Assembly (NCBI RefSeq): GCF_001295795.1
Contig: NZ_LJHY01000023.1
Location: 118,244-182,243, forward strand
Source of the DNA: Novosphingobium sp. AAP83
Lineage (GTDB): Bacteria; Pseudomonadota; Alphaproteobacteria; Sphingomonadales; Sphingomonadaceae
Direction of reading: 5' to 3'
DNA: 64,000 bases
Each line of letters opens with the position of its first letter. Position 1 is the first letter of the stretch. The notes under the pieces were generated by a model. The model had not been told where the DNA came from, did not search any database, and saw nothing but the letters and a program-made list of their open reading frames with translations. Of this stretch, positions 1 through 8,914 are shown one piece after another. Made by a program: the position numbers and the translations under genes.

Positions 1-1436
1 GCACGCTGACGACCGTAGCAAACGCTGCGGTGCGCCCCGTCGTGGGCAAATATGTGCGCAACTTGCGCGACAGGCTGCGCGGCGCTGGCATGGCAGGATC
101 GCTCTCGCTGCTCCGCTCCGACGGCGGCTTGATGTCCTCTGAAAAGTCCGAAGAGCATCCCGTATCGCTGCTGATGTCAGGCCCCGCAGGCGGCGTCACC
201 GGCGCGATCTGGGTGGGCCGCAACGCCGGGATCAAGAACATCCTCACCTTGGACGTCGGCGGCACCTCGACCGACGTCGCCCTGATCGAAAACCTCGAGG
301 CGCGCCGCCAGCGCACCACCGAAGTCGGCCACCTCTCGGTCCGCGCTTCGGCCTTGGACGTAAAGACGGTTGGCGCGGGCGGTGGCTCGATTGCCTATGT
401 GCCCGAACTCACCGGCGCGCTGCGCGTGGGACCACAATCGGCAGGCGCCGTCCCCGGCCCTGTCGCCTATAGCAAGGGCGGCACCTTGCCCACCGTCACC
501 GATGCCAATGTCGTGCTCGGCTATCTTCCCGAAAACCTTTTGGGCGGCAAATTCAAGCTCGACCGTGAAGCCGCAAAAGTGGCCGTGCAGACCATCGCCG
601 ATGCGCTCGGCATCGGCCTGATGGAAGCCGCGCGCGGAATCATCGATATCGTCAACGAAAATATGTTCGGCGCTTTGCGCATGATCTCGGTCCAGCAAGG
701 TTACGACCCGCGCGATTTTGCGCTGATGGGCTTTGGCGGCGCTGGTCCGCTCCACGTCAATGCCGTCGCCCGCCTGATGGGTTCATGGCCCGCGATCTCG
801 CCGGTCAGCCCCGGCGTGCTCTGCGCGTTGGGCGATGCCACCACCCGCATGCGCACCGAAACCGCGCGCTCGTTCAGCCGCCGCGTCGATGAAACCGATG
901 AGGCCGAAGTTCTCGCCCTGCTCGATAGCATGGCCGCACAGACCCGCGCCGAATTGACCGCAGAGGGCATTGCCGAAGCCGACGTCACCAGCCTGTTCGA
1001 ACTCGACATCCGCTATGAAGGCCAAGCCTTCGAAGTGCCGCTCTCGATCGATGCCGAAGTCTTGCGCCGCGATGGCCTCAACGGCGTCACCGCGCGCTTC
1101 GATGCGGAACACTTGCGCCTGTTCACCTTCAACATGGACAGCCCGCACGAACTGGTAAACCTGCGCGCCGTCGCCATGGGGCCAGCGCTCGATCTGCCTG
1201 CCCAAAAGCTGGAACAGGGCACAGGCGATCCCTCCGCCGCCAAAATCCGCGATCACGAATTGTGGGCCGATGGGGCGATGGTCCCGGCGGTGATCTATGA
1301 CCGCGCCAGGCTGCGCGCCGGAGACGTGGTTCCCGGCCCCGCCATCGTGGTCGAAATGGATTCCACTACCCTTATCGAAGCCGGTTGCACCGGCACCGTC
1401 GACCCTGTCGGCAACATCCTGATCAATCTCGTTTGA
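1..1436 (+). CDS. hyuA: HyuA-type hydantoinase/oxoprolinase subunit A (5' end outside window)
   Basis: This is the C-terminal part of an N-methylhydantoinase A / ATP-dependent 5-oxoprolinase / acetone carboxylase beta family protein. The reading frame is open from base 3, so the true start lies upstream of the window; a GTG at 30 is internal. Visible hallmarks are the GPAGG segment near 180-195 and the ATPase-fold phosphate loop LDVGGTSTDVA near 248-280, then a glycine-rich GAGGGS and a GFGGAGPLH motif. The family couples ATP hydrolysis to opening of cyclic amides (hydantoins, 5-oxoproline, lactams) or to carboxylation of ketones. It is followed 12 bases later by hyuB, so the two form a heteromeric enzyme. 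The substrate cannot be read from sequence; a lactam or imide is favoured here because of the amidase-like neighbours. Confidence 0.85.
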   Translation, partial: TLTTVANAAVRPVVGKYVRNLRDRLRGAGMAGSLSLLRSDGGLMSSEKSEEHPVSLLMSGPAGGVTGAIWVGRNAGIKNILTLDVGGTSTDVALIENLEARRQRTTEVGHLSVRASALDVKTVGAGGGSIAYVPELTGALRVGPQSAGAVPGPVAYSKGGTLPTVTDANVVLGYLPENLLGGKFKLDREAAKVAVQTIADALGIGLMEAARGIIDIVNENMFGALRMISVQQGYDPRDFALMGFGGAGPLHVNAVARLMGSWPAISPVSPGVLCALGDATTRMRTETARSFSRRVDETDEAEVLALLDSMAAQTRAELTAEGIAEADVTSLFELDIRYEGQAFEVPLSIDAEVLRRDGLNGVTARFDAEHLRLFTFNMDSPHELVNLRAVAMGPALDLPAQKLEQGTGDPSAAKIRDHELWADGAMVPAVIYDRARLRAGDVVPGPAIVVEMDSTTLIEAGCTGTVDPVGNILINLV

Positions 1437-1448
1437 GGAGGCAGGCCG

Positions 1449-3308
1449 ATGCCCGCAACCATTATCCAAGCCAACGCCACCCCCTTCAACGCGGTCCCGG
1501 TAGACCCCGTCACGCTCGACATTATCGAAAACGCGCTGCGCAATGCGCGCATCGAAATGGACGCCACCCTCGTCCGCACCGCAATGTCTCCGGGCATCCG
1601 CGAACAGGGGGATGCCTTCCCGCTGATCGCCGATCACACCGGCAAGATGATTGTTGGCCAGTTCGGATCGTATATCGGCCCGTTCCTCGATGGTTTTGAT
1701 GGCACGGTCGAAGACGGCGATCTGATCTTCCTGTCCGATCCCTATTCGGTGCAGGGTGCAATCAGCCACTCGAACGATTGGCTCGTCCTGCTGCCGGTGT
1801 TCAAGGATGGCCGCCTGATCGCCTATACCTCGATGTTCGGCCACCAGTCCGATATCGGCGGCATGGTCCCCGGCTCGATGCCGATCCACGCCACCAGCAT
1901 CTTTCAGGAAGGCGTGCGCATCCCGCCGGTCAAGATCTGGAAGCAGGGTGTCTATAACGAAGACCTGATCAAGCTGGTCATGCACCAGACCCGTACCCCC
2001 GATTGGTGCAAGGCCGATCTCAACGCGCTGATCGCCTCGTGCCGCGTCGCCGCGCGCCGCGTGATCGAAATGGCGCACCGCTTTGGCGATGATGTGTTCA
2101 CCTCGGCCACCACGCTTTTGCTTGAACGCAATCACCGCGCGATGAAGCAATTGATCGCCAGTTCGATCAGCGAAGAGCCGGTGACGTTCGAGGATTACAT
2201 CTGCGACGATGGCATGGGCTATGGCCCCTACAAGATCAAATGCACGATGTGGCGCGAAAATGGCCGCGTAGTGCTCGATTTTGCGGGCACCGATCCGCAA
2301 AGCCGCGCCTCGATCAACATGCTGCTCAATGAAAACATGATGCGCATGTTCTTCGGCATTTACATGATCATGATCTTCGATCCGCAAATCCTGTTCAACG
2401 ATGGCTATTACGATCTGATCGATATCCGCATCCCCGAAGGATCGCTGCTCAAGCCGAAATTCCCTGCCGCGCTGTCGGGCCGCACACATGTGCTGGGCCG
2501 CCTGTTCGATATCCTTGGCGGCTTGCTCGGCCAGAAGACGCCCGAATTCCTCAACGCCGCCGGGTTCTCCTCGTCGCCGCACTTGTTCTATGCGGGCACC
2601 GACAAGCAGGGCAAATGGTTCCAGCTCTTCCAGATCGGCTTTGGCGGTATTCCGGGCCGTCCGATGGGCGATGGCCCCGATGGCCACTCGCTGTTCCCCG
2701 GCTTCACCAATGTGCCCAACGAATTCCTGGAACGCTACTTCCCGCTGGTGATCGAACGCTATGAAACCGTTGCGGATTCGGGCGGCGCGGGCCTCCATCG
2801 CGGCGGCAATGGTATCGATATGGTCTATCGCTTCCTTGAACCCGGCACCATCGCGATCCACGATGACCGCTGGTTCGTGCCGCCTTGGGGCGTCAACGGC
2901 GGCCAGCCCGGCGCCCGCGCACGCAAGGTGCTGATCAAGGCCGATGGCACTGAGATCGTCGTCGGCAACAAGATCGAGGATTACCCGGTCGAACCCGGTG
3001 ACCGCTTGCACTTCATCACGTGGGGCGGCGGTGGCTGGGGCGATCCGCTCGACCGCGACCCCGCATTGGTCGCGCTCGAAATCGCACAAGGCCTCGTCAC
3101 CGCACAGGGCGCCTTGCGCTATGGCGTGGTGCTGGCGGGCAGCGCTGTGGACGAAGCCGCCACGCAAGCCCTACGCACGAAAATGCGCACCGAACGCGGT
3201 GCAATGGGCGTATTCAACTTCGGCCCCGATCTCGAAACCCTGCGCGCCAATTGCCTCGCCGAAACCGGCCTGCCCGCCCCCAAGCCGCCGCGCTGGGCCA
3301 ACGCATAA
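1449..3308 (+). CDS. hyuB: HyuB-type hydantoinase/oxoprolinase subunit B
   Basis: Full-length partner (619 aa) of the upstream HyuA. The ATG at 1449 is preceded by a strong GAGGAGG ribosome-binding site. The N-terminus has the usual PVTLDIIENALRNAR segment, and the protein carries the family pattern SNDWL, FGHQSDIGG and, near the C-terminus, DRWFVPPWGVNGG and WGGGGWGDPL. HyuB proteins are the second catalytic subunit of N-methylhydantoinases, 5-oxoprolinases and acetone/acetophenone carboxylases. The gene continues into the lyase 12 bases downstream, so hyuA, hyuB, the lyase and the alcohol dehydrogenase appear to be one transcript. No gamma-type small carboxylase subunit is visible, which slightly favours amidohydrolysis over ketone carboxylation. 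Confidence 0.87.
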   Translation: MPATIIQANATPFNAVPVDPVTLDIIENALRNARIEMDATLVRTAMSPGIREQGDAFPLIADHTGKMIVGQFGSYIGPFLDGFDGTVEDGDLIFLSDPYSVQGAISHSNDWLVLLPVFKDGRLIAYTSMFGHQSDIGGMVPGSMPIHATSIFQEGVRIPPVKIWKQGVYNEDLIKLVMHQTRTPDWCKADLNALIASCRVAARRVIEMAHRFGDDVFTSATTLLLERNHRAMKQLIASSISEEPVTFEDYICDDGMGYGPYKIKCTMWRENGRVVLDFAGTDPQSRASINMLLNENMMRMFFGIYMIMIFDPQILFNDGYYDLIDIRIPEGSLLKPKFPAALSGRTHVLGRLFDILGGLLGQKTPEFLNAAGFSSSPHLFYAGTDKQGKWFQLFQIGFGGIPGRPMGDGPDGHSLFPGFTNVPNEFLERYFPLVIERYETVADSGGAGLHRGGNGIDMVYRFLEPGTIAIHDDRWFVPPWGVNGGQPGARARKVLIKADGTEIVVGNKIEDYPVEPGDRLHFITWGGGGWGDPLDRDPALVALEIAQGLVTAQGALRYGVVLAGSAVDEAATQALRTKMRTERGAMGVFNFGPDLETLRANCLAETGLPAPKPPRWANA

Positions 3309-3320
3309 GGACCAAAACAA

Positions 3321-4184
3321 GTGGCCAATCCCATCCTCCGCCAGAAGCTCGCTTCGGGCAAATTCTTCGTCATCCCCGGCATTCAGGACATGATCACGGC
3401 GGTCATCGCCAACAAAGTCGGCTTCGATATCGTCTATGGCACGGGCTATTGGCTCACCGCCTCGGCCTATGGTCTGCCCGATGCCGGGATCGCCACTTAC
3501 ACCGAAATGCGTGATCGCATGGCAACGCTGGTGCGCACCAGCAATGCCGCCGTCATCGCCGATGGCGATACCGGCTATGGCGGGCTGCTCAACGTCCACC
3601 ACACCGTCAAGGGCTATGAGGCAGCAGGCATCACCGCGATCCAGATCGAGGATCAGGAATTCCCCAAGAAGTGCGGCCACACCCCGTTCAAGCGCCTGAT
3701 CTCTACCGATGACATGGTCGAAAAGATCAAGGTCGCCATCGATGCGCGCACCTCTGACGATTTCGTGGTCATCGCCCGCACCGATGCGCGCGAAAGCGAA
3801 GGCCTTGATGGCGTGCTGCGCCGGATGGAGGCCTATTCCAAGGCAGGGGCCGATGTGCTCTTCCCCGAAGCGCTGCACAGCCATGACGAAATGGCCAAGG
3901 CCTGCGCCGTGCTCGATAAACCCTGCATGGCCAATATGTCGAACCACGGTAAAACCCCGGTCCCGCCTGCCGAGGTCCTCAGCGAAATCGGCTATGCCTA
4001 TGCCATCTACCCCTCGCTCACCAGCCTTGCCGCCTGCGCCGCGATGGAAAAGGCGCTGCGCGATCTGAAGGATCACGGCATCGGTCAGCCCGATGGCCTG
4101 TTCGATTTCTCCGAGTTCTGTTCGCTCATCGGGTTTGAAGATGTGTGGGCATTCGAAAAGAAATGGGGCAAGGCGGGGGCATGA
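3321..4184 (+). CDS. PEP mutase / isocitrate lyase superfamily C-C lyase (2,3-dimethylmalate or methylisocitrate lyase type)
   Basis: A 287-residue TIM-barrel enzyme with a GTG start at 3321. DGDTGYGG (residues 81-88) is the metal/substrate-binding loop, and KKCGH (116-120) is the catalytic-cysteine signature of the superfamily's true lyases: isocitrate, 2-methylisocitrate and 2,3-dimethylmalate lyases. The cysteine is normally absent from PEP mutases and phosphonopyruvate hydrolases, so a retro-aldol cleavage of a substituted malate into an alpha-keto acid plus a carboxylate is favoured. At about 290 residues it is in the PrpB/dimethylmalate-lyase size class, far shorter than AceA. The stop overlaps the next start (ATGA at 4181), implying coupled translation. 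A LeuCD-like hydratase in the same cluster could supply a substituted malate. Confidence 0.8.
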   Translation: MANPILRQKLASGKFFVIPGIQDMITAVIANKVGFDIVYGTGYWLTASAYGLPDAGIATYTEMRDRMATLVRTSNAAVIADGDTGYGGLLNVHHTVKGYEAAGITAIQIEDQEFPKKCGHTPFKRLISTDDMVEKIKVAIDARTSDDFVVIARTDARESEGLDGVLRRMEAYSKAGADVLFPEALHSHDEMAKACAVLDKPCMANMSNHGKTPVPPAEVLSEIGYAYAIYPSLTSLAACAAMEKALRDLKDHGIGQPDGLFDFSEFCSLIGFEDVWAFEKKWGKAGA

Positions 4185-5302
4185 CCACGCGCAAAATAGC
4201 CGCCGCCGTGCTGCATCAAAGCGGCAATAACCCCAGCCCTTACGCCGACAACAAACCGCTTTCGGTCATGTCACTCGACCTCGCCGATCCCCGGCCCGGC
4301 GAAGTTCTGGTGCGGATTGATGCCGCAGGCCTGTGCCATTCCGACCTTTCGGTGATCAACGGAGACCGCCCGCGCCCGATGCCGATGGCACTGGGCCATG
4401 AAGCGTCTGCTACCGTGCTCGCGCTCGGCGATAAGGGCGATGGCAGCCTGTCCGTGGGGGATCGCGCCGTGCTCGTGTTCCTGCCCTCGTGCGGCCACTG
4501 CGTTGCTTGCGCATCGGGCGAGGGATACCTCTGCGCCAATGCCGCCGCCGCCAATGGCAAGGGCGAATTGATGCACGGCAGCTCGCGTCTGTCTTGTGAC
4601 GGCAACCCTGTCCACCACCACCTAGGCGTCTCTGCCTTCGCCACCCAAGCCGTGGTAGACCGCCGCTCGCTGGTCAAAATCGATAGCGATATTCCCCCTG
4701 AAACCGCCGCCCTGTTCGGCTGCGCGGTGCTCACCGGCGTTGGCGCGGTGATGAACACCGCTCAGGTCCGCCCCGGCGAATCGGTGCTGATCTATGGCCT
4801 TGGCGGCGTCGGCCTTGCCGCACTGATCGGTGCGCTCGCCGCAGGCGCGCAACCCGTCGTCGCGGTCGATCCGTCGCCCGAAAAGCGCGCGCTCGCATTG
4901 GAACTCGGCGCTGCCGCCGCCGTCGCTCCGGGTGAGGACACGGTGCTGTTCGGCACCGATGTCGTCATCGAAACCGTCGGCAAGGCCGCTGTCTTGGCCC
5001 AAGCCTATAAAGCCGCGCGGCGCGGTGGCCGCATCATCACCGTCGGTCTGCCTAACCCTGCCGAAATGCTTGAAATAAATGCGCTTTCACTGGTGGCCGA
5101 GGGCAAGACCCTGATCGGCAGCTATATGGGCTCGTCCATCCCCTCTCGCGATATCCCGCGCTACATCGCACTCTGGCGCGCAGGCCGTTTGCCGGTTGAA
5201 AAGCTGCTCACCTCGGTCAGTCCTCTCGAAGAAATCAACGAGCTGATGGACAAACTGGCGCAAGGCAAAGCGGTCCGGCAGGTGATTATTCCGGCTTGGT
5301 GA
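4181..5302 (+). CDS. Zinc-dependent alcohol dehydrogenase (MDR family)
   Basis: A 373-residue medium-chain dehydrogenase. Start ATG 4181 overlaps the upstream stop (ATGA); a longer in-frame start at 4145 lies inside the lyase gene and is not favoured. Catalytic zinc ligands are visible at C52, and at H73 and E74 within GHE. The structural zinc cysteines are C104, C107, C110 and C118 in CGHCVACASGEGYLC. The NAD-binding glycine motif GLGGVGLAA follows. It should oxidise an alcohol, probably class III-like, to an aldehyde that the aldehyde dehydrogenase at 6267-7766 could take further. It is the last gene before the iclR control region and ends just upstream of the operator-like palindromes at 5310-5345. 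Confidence 0.85.
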   Translation: MTTRKIAAAVLHQSGNNPSPYADNKPLSVMSLDLADPRPGEVLVRIDAAGLCHSDLSVINGDRPRPMPMALGHEASATVLALGDKGDGSLSVGDRAVLVFLPSCGHCVACASGEGYLCANAAAANGKGELMHGSSRLSCDGNPVHHHLGVSAFATQAVVDRRSLVKIDSDIPPETAALFGCAVLTGVGAVMNTAQVRPGESVLIYGLGGVGLAALIGALAAGAQPVVAVDPSPEKRALALELGAAAAVAPGEDTVLFGTDVVIETVGKAAVLAQAYKAARRGGRIITVGLPNPAEMLEINALSLVAEGKTLIGSYMGSSIPSRDIPRYIALWRAGRLPVEKLLTSVSPLEEINELMDKLAQGKAVRQVIIPAW

Positions 5303-5309
5303 CACAATC

Positions 5310-5345
5310 TCCGAATTCGGACAGATTTTATCCGACAGGCGGATA
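5310..5345. promoter_or_regulatory. Operator-like palindromes upstream of iclR
   Basis: Two inverted repeats sharing the TCCG/CGGA half-site lie between the alcohol dehydrogenase stop and iclR. TCCGAATTCGGA at 5310-5321 is a perfect 12-bp palindrome. TATCCG-ACAGG-CGGATA at 5329-5345 has perfect 6-bp arms. The second recurs in variant form at four other control regions of the cluster (11434, 20099, 21039, 27402). Position about 80 bases upstream of the regulator start suggests autoregulation by IclR (inference). Confidence 0.65.
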
Positions 5346-5423
5346 AACGCTTGAACAATTCGGTCAAATGCCATTCTCTTGTCACTCTGCGCCAACGGCA
5401 CAGGGCTTCAGGAGACTCACATC

Positions 5424-6215
5424 ATGGAAAAAGGCGTTCCAATCCGCTCGATCACGCGGTCCATCGCCGCGTTAAAGGCGATCAACCGCCACGGCTCGCT
5501 CTCGATGATGGAGATCGCCAAATCCGCCGAAGTACCCTACCCCACCGCCTGCCGCATCGTGCAAACGCTGCTGTATGAAGGCCTGATCGAACAAGAACCC
5601 GCGCGCAAACGCTATCGCCCCACCGCGCTGGTGCAAACGCTCGCCACCGGTTTCCAGCATGATGATGAACTGGTGCGCATTGCCCGTCCGCACATCGTCG
5701 CGCTCACCGCGCGCGTCGGTTGGCCCGTATCCATTGCCATCCGCGTGGGCCGCGAAATGATGCTGCGCGATAGCACGCACGCCAATTCCTCGCTCACCTT
5801 CGAACACTATTATCCCGGCTTCACCCTGCCGATCCTCGATAGCGCCTCGGGCAAAGTCTCGATGGCCTTCGCCGATGATGAAGAGCGCGAGATGATCCTA
5901 CGCTTCATGCGCGTCTCGCAGGATATTGATCTCAATTACCTCGCCACCGCCGAAGTCAGCCTCGATGTCGCGCGCATCCGCGCCGAAGGCTATGCCATGC
6001 AGGGCCGGAACCACTTCAACCTGACGCCGGGCAAAACCTCGTCGATTGCGGTGCCCATCTTCAAGAACGGTCACTTCCAGGCCGCGATGACCATGGTCTT
6101 CTTCGTCGCCGCGATGAAGCTATCGGCTGCACTTGAAATGTATCTTGATGAGCTAAAGGCCACCGCCGCCGCGATCAGCCACGATCTGTCCAACACCCCC
6201 ATGGGCAACGCGTAA
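5424..6215 (+). CDS. IclR-family transcriptional regulator
   Basis: A 263-residue regulator starting at ATG 5424, which has AGGAG 11 bases upstream; the longer frame opening at 5379 lacks such a site. Residues 1-70 hold the winged helix-turn-helix, with SLSMMEIAKSAEVPYPTACRIVQTL as the helical pair (given here as landmarks SLSMMEIAKSA and PYPTACRIVQTL). The rest is the IclR effector-binding domain, ending in GKTSSIAVPIFKNGHFQAA-like core strands. IclR proteins usually control aromatic or carboxylic acid catabolic operons and bind 15-17 bp palindromes, which fits the repeated TRTCCG-N5-CGGAYA sites in this cluster. It faces the aldehyde dehydrogenase operon tail to tail. Confidence 0.88.
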   Translation: MEKGVPIRSITRSIAALKAINRHGSLSMMEIAKSAEVPYPTACRIVQTLLYEGLIEQEPARKRYRPTALVQTLATGFQHDDELVRIARPHIVALTARVGWPVSIAIRVGREMMLRDSTHANSSLTFEHYYPGFTLPILDSASGKVSMAFADDEEREMILRFMRVSQDIDLNYLATAEVSLDVARIRAEGYAMQGRNHFNLTPGKTSSIAVPIFKNGHFQAAMTMVFFVAAMKLSAALEMYLDELKATAAAISHDLSNTPMGNA

Positions 6216-6219
6216 TCAT

Positions 6220-6252
6220 CCTCCCTGTTTTGCCAAAGGCAAAACGGGGAGG
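6220..6252. terminator. Stem-loop between convergent iclR and aldehyde dehydrogenase genes
   Basis: CCTCCCTGTTTTGCC and GGCAAAACGGGGAGG pair with one mismatch around an AAA loop, in the 51-base gap between two convergent genes. No clear U-run follows in either direction, so a bidirectional terminator is only a probable role. A diverged version of the same sequence occurs near 24835-24870. Confidence 0.4.
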
Positions 6253-6266
6253 AAAAATCGCCCCCG

Positions 6267-7766
6267 TCACAACCGCGCCGTCACCGCCTTTGTCTCAAGG
6301 TACGCGTCCAGCCCCTCTTGCCCGAATTCGCGGCCCCAGCCTGATTGGCCATAGCCGCCGAACGGGATGTTGGTCCCCACCGCGCCGTGGCAATTGATCG
6401 AAACGTGGCCTGAGCGGATGCGTTTGGCCATGCGGTGCGCGGTCGAAAGATCGCGCGTCCACACACTGCCCGACAGGCCAAAGGGCGTATCGTTGGCAAG
6501 GGCGGCGATCGCGTCCAGATCATCGGTTTCGATCCTCTGCACCGCCATCACCGGACCGAAAATCTCCTCGCGCATCAGCGGCATGGCATTGTCACAGCCG
6601 GTGAAGATGGTGGGCTTCACGAAATTGCCCGCACGATCCAGCCGCTCACCGCCTGCCACCAGCGTTGCCCCATCGGCCTTGGCGCGCTCAATATAGCCCA
6701 TCACTTTTTCGGTATGCGCCGCTGAGATCAAGGGGCCTTGCGTGGTCGCAAAGTCCAGCCCGTGGCCCAGCGTCATACTACAGGCAAAGGCGGCAAGGCC
6801 TTCCACCAATTCGTCATGAATGGCCGCATGCGCAAATATGCGTGTGCCCGCCATGCAGTTCTGCCCTTGCAGAAAGAACGTCGCCATCGCCACGCCGGGA
6901 ATGGCGAGCGAAAGATCGGCATCGGGCATCACCACCACCGGACTTTTGCCGCCCAGTTCAAGGCTCACTTTTTTCAGGTTGCCCAGCGCCGCCTGTACGA
7001 TCCGCCGCCCCGTCGCGGTCGATCCGGTAAACGAGATCTTGTCCACACCGGGATGCTCGGCCAGCGCCTGCCCCGCCTGCGCGCCAACGCCGTTGATAAT
7101 ATTGACCACACCCGCCGGAAGCCCCGCATCGAGCACGATCTGCCCCAGCGCCAGTGCCGAAAGCGGCGTCTCTTCCGATGGCTTGACCACCACCGTGCAA
7201 CCCGCCGCCAACGCCGGTGCCAGCTTCAGGATCGCGGTGGAAAGCGGCACGTTCCAAGGCACGATCTGCCCCGCCACGCCAATTGGCTCGCGCAAGGTAT
7301 ACGTCAGCGCCTCGGTCTCTGCCGCGATGTGGCGCGGGGGCGCGATGGTCGTGCCCGCAATCCGCATCACTGCGCCCGCGTAGTAATCGACCATTTCGAC
7401 GCAATTGGCGGTGGTCAACCCCGCGATGAAATGCGGCATGCCGTTGTCGATAATGTCGAGTTCGGTCAGCAGCGTGGCATGGGCATCCATCACCCGCGCC
7501 AATTTGTGCAGCATCGCGGTGCGGTCGGCCACGGTCATGCGCCCCCACGGCCCTTCAAACGCCGCGCGCGCTGCTTTCACCGCGCGGTCCACTTCTGCCG
7601 CGCCGCCGGTGTGGAACTGCGCCAATACCAGCCCCGTGGCCGGATCGCGCGTTTCCATCTCGCCTGCTCCGTCCACCCATGCGCCATTGATCAACAGGCG
7701 GTGCGGCCGCGCCAGAAACGCCGCCGTTTCAGGCGCAATCGCGTGTCCATCAAAGGGTTGGATCAT
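6267..7766 (-). CDS. NAD(P)-dependent aldehyde dehydrogenase
   Basis: A 499-residue classical aldehyde dehydrogenase. Visible landmarks are the WNVPL substrate/cofactor segment near residue 171, FTGST at 246-250, general-base E270 in LELGGKSP, and catalytic C304 in GQNCMAGTR. It should oxidise an aldehyde to a carboxylate in the cytoplasm. It is the last gene of the minus-strand operon; its ATG overlaps the stop of the flavin monooxygenase (ATGA at 7763-7766), so the two are translationally coupled. The aldehyde may come from the amine oxidase or the alcohol dehydrogenase of the cluster (inference). Confidence 0.88.
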   Translation of the reverse strand: MIQPFDGHAIAPETAAFLARPHRLLINGAWVDGAGEMETRDPATGLVLAQFHTGGAAEVDRAVKAARAAFEGPWGRMTVADRTAMLHKLARVMDAHATLLTELDIIDNGMPHFIAGLTTANCVEMVDYYAGAVMRIAGTTIAPPRHIAAETEALTYTLREPIGVAGQIVPWNVPLSTAILKLAPALAAGCTVVVKPSEETPLSALALGQIVLDAGLPAGVVNIINGVGAQAGQALAEHPGVDKISFTGSTATGRRIVQAALGNLKKVSLELGGKSPVVVMPDADLSLAIPGVAMATFFLQGQNCMAGTRIFAHAAIHDELVEGLAAFACSMTLGHGLDFATTQGPLISAAHTEKVMGYIERAKADGATLVAGGERLDRAGNFVKPTIFTGCDNAMPLMREEIFGPVMAVQRIETDDLDAIAALANDTPFGLSGSVWTRDLSTAHRMAKRIRSGHVSINCHGAVGTNIPFGGYGQSGWGREFGQEGLDAYLETKAVTARL

Positions 7767-8914
7767 ACCGCCACCGTCCTTGGATCATAGGTGAACAAGC
7801 CCAGCGATTCCTCGTCCTTCATATCCTCAATGCCGAACAAGTCCGTATCCTGCCCCTGCATCCGATCAGCATTGGCGTTCGATTCAAGCTGGATAAATGT
7901 CGTGCGTTCGTGCCGCGCCTTTTCATACCGGGCAAGGCCTTCGGCAACGCTGCCCGATGCCGACAGCGCGCGGGCCAGCACGATCCCGTCCTCGATGCTG
8001 CTGGTCGCACCCTGCCCCAGAAACGGCGTCATCGCGTGGGCGGCATCGCCCAGCAGCGTCACATTGCCATCCACCACCCAGCTTTTCAGCGGACGCCGCG
8101 CATTCAGCGCCCATTTGTACATCGGTTGGCCGAACGCGGCATCAATCAACCGCTGCGTATCGCTGCACCATTCCGCATAGATTCCGCGCACTTCTTCAGG
8201 GTCGGCCAGCGTGGTCCAGCTTTCATCCTGCCAGCCTTCCTGGCGCGCAAAAAACACCAGATTGAGGATCTTGGCATGGCGCACATTATAGCGCGATATC
8301 ATCCCGCCCGGGCCGATGATGATGCCGGGAAAATCGGAAAGGTCCTGAATCTCCGGCGTCACCGGCACCAGACAGCGCCATGCCACATGCCCGGTGAAAT
8401 ACGGCGGCTCCCCCTCAAACCGCTGGCGGATAACACTTTTAACGCCATCTGCACCCACCAGCACATCGCCTGTAACAGTCGTACCATCGGCCAGCGTCAC
8501 GCTACTGCCAGCGCTTGCCACCACGGGCGATCCCGCGCGCATATCAACGCCCGCCTCCCGCGCAGCGGTGCACAGCACATCGTGGATATCGGCGCGGTGG
8601 ATGGTGATATAGGGCGCACCATATTTAGCGCGCTGCACGCTGCGATCAATCGCCACCAGCGTGCGGCCATCGCGCCAGTGCTGAAAGCGTTGGCGCGATG
8701 GCTCAACCCCCACCGCCACCGCCTTGTCGCACACCCCAATGAAGTCCAGCCCCTTCATCGCATTGGGCGTGAGCGTCAGCCCCGCGCCGATTTCGCCAAA
8801 AGCAGGTGCCGCTTCCAGAACCGTCACGGGGAAGCCCTGCTGCGCCAAGGCGGTCGCGGCTGTCAGTCCGCCAATGCCACCACCCACGATCAGGACGTGC
8901 TCGCTCCGGCTCAC
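7763..8914 (-). CDS. FAD-dependent aromatic monooxygenase (salicylate / 6-hydroxynicotinate hydroxylase-like)
   Basis: A 383-residue class A flavoprotein monooxygenase. The Rossmann motif GGGIGG is near residue 11, the NADPH/FAD DG motif appears as VGADGVKS near 155, and the GD motif as LLGDAAHAMTPFLGQG near 290. Relatives hydroxylate or oxidatively decarboxylate aromatic acids and pyridines (salicylate 1-monooxygenase, NicC). The GTG start overlaps the stop of the upstream deacetylase-like gene (GTGA at 8911-8914). An aromatic or N-heterocyclic substrate is the natural expectation, but nothing in the sequence identifies the ring. Confidence 0.82.
   Translation of the reverse strand: MSRSEHVLIVGGGIGGLTAATALAQQGFPVTVLEAAPAFGEIGAGLTLTPNAMKGLDFIGVCDKAVAVGVEPSRQRFQHWRDGRTLVAIDRSVQRAKYGAPYITIHRADIHDVLCTAAREAGVDMRAGSPVVASAGSSVTLADGTTVTGDVLVGADGVKSVIRQRFEGEPPYFTGHVAWRCLVPVTPEIQDLSDFPGIIIGPGGMISRYNVRHAKILNLVFFARQEGWQDESWTTLADPEEVRGIYAEWCSDTQRLIDAAFGQPMYKWALNARRPLKSWVVDGNVTLLGDAAHAMTPFLGQGATSSIEDGIVLARALSASGSVAEGLARYEKARHERTTFIQLESNANADRMQGQDTDLFGIEDMKDEESLGLFTYDPRTVAV

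Noticed and set aside
783..3167. A 794-residue open frame on the minus strand across hyuA/hyuB
   Set aside because: It is antisense to two strong family matches, and its composition (rich in H, R, D, A, G) is that of a shadow frame in high-GC DNA.
3321..4184. PEP mutase or phosphonopyruvate hydrolase
   Set aside because: The KKCGH lyase motif is present and no phosphonate genes are nearby.
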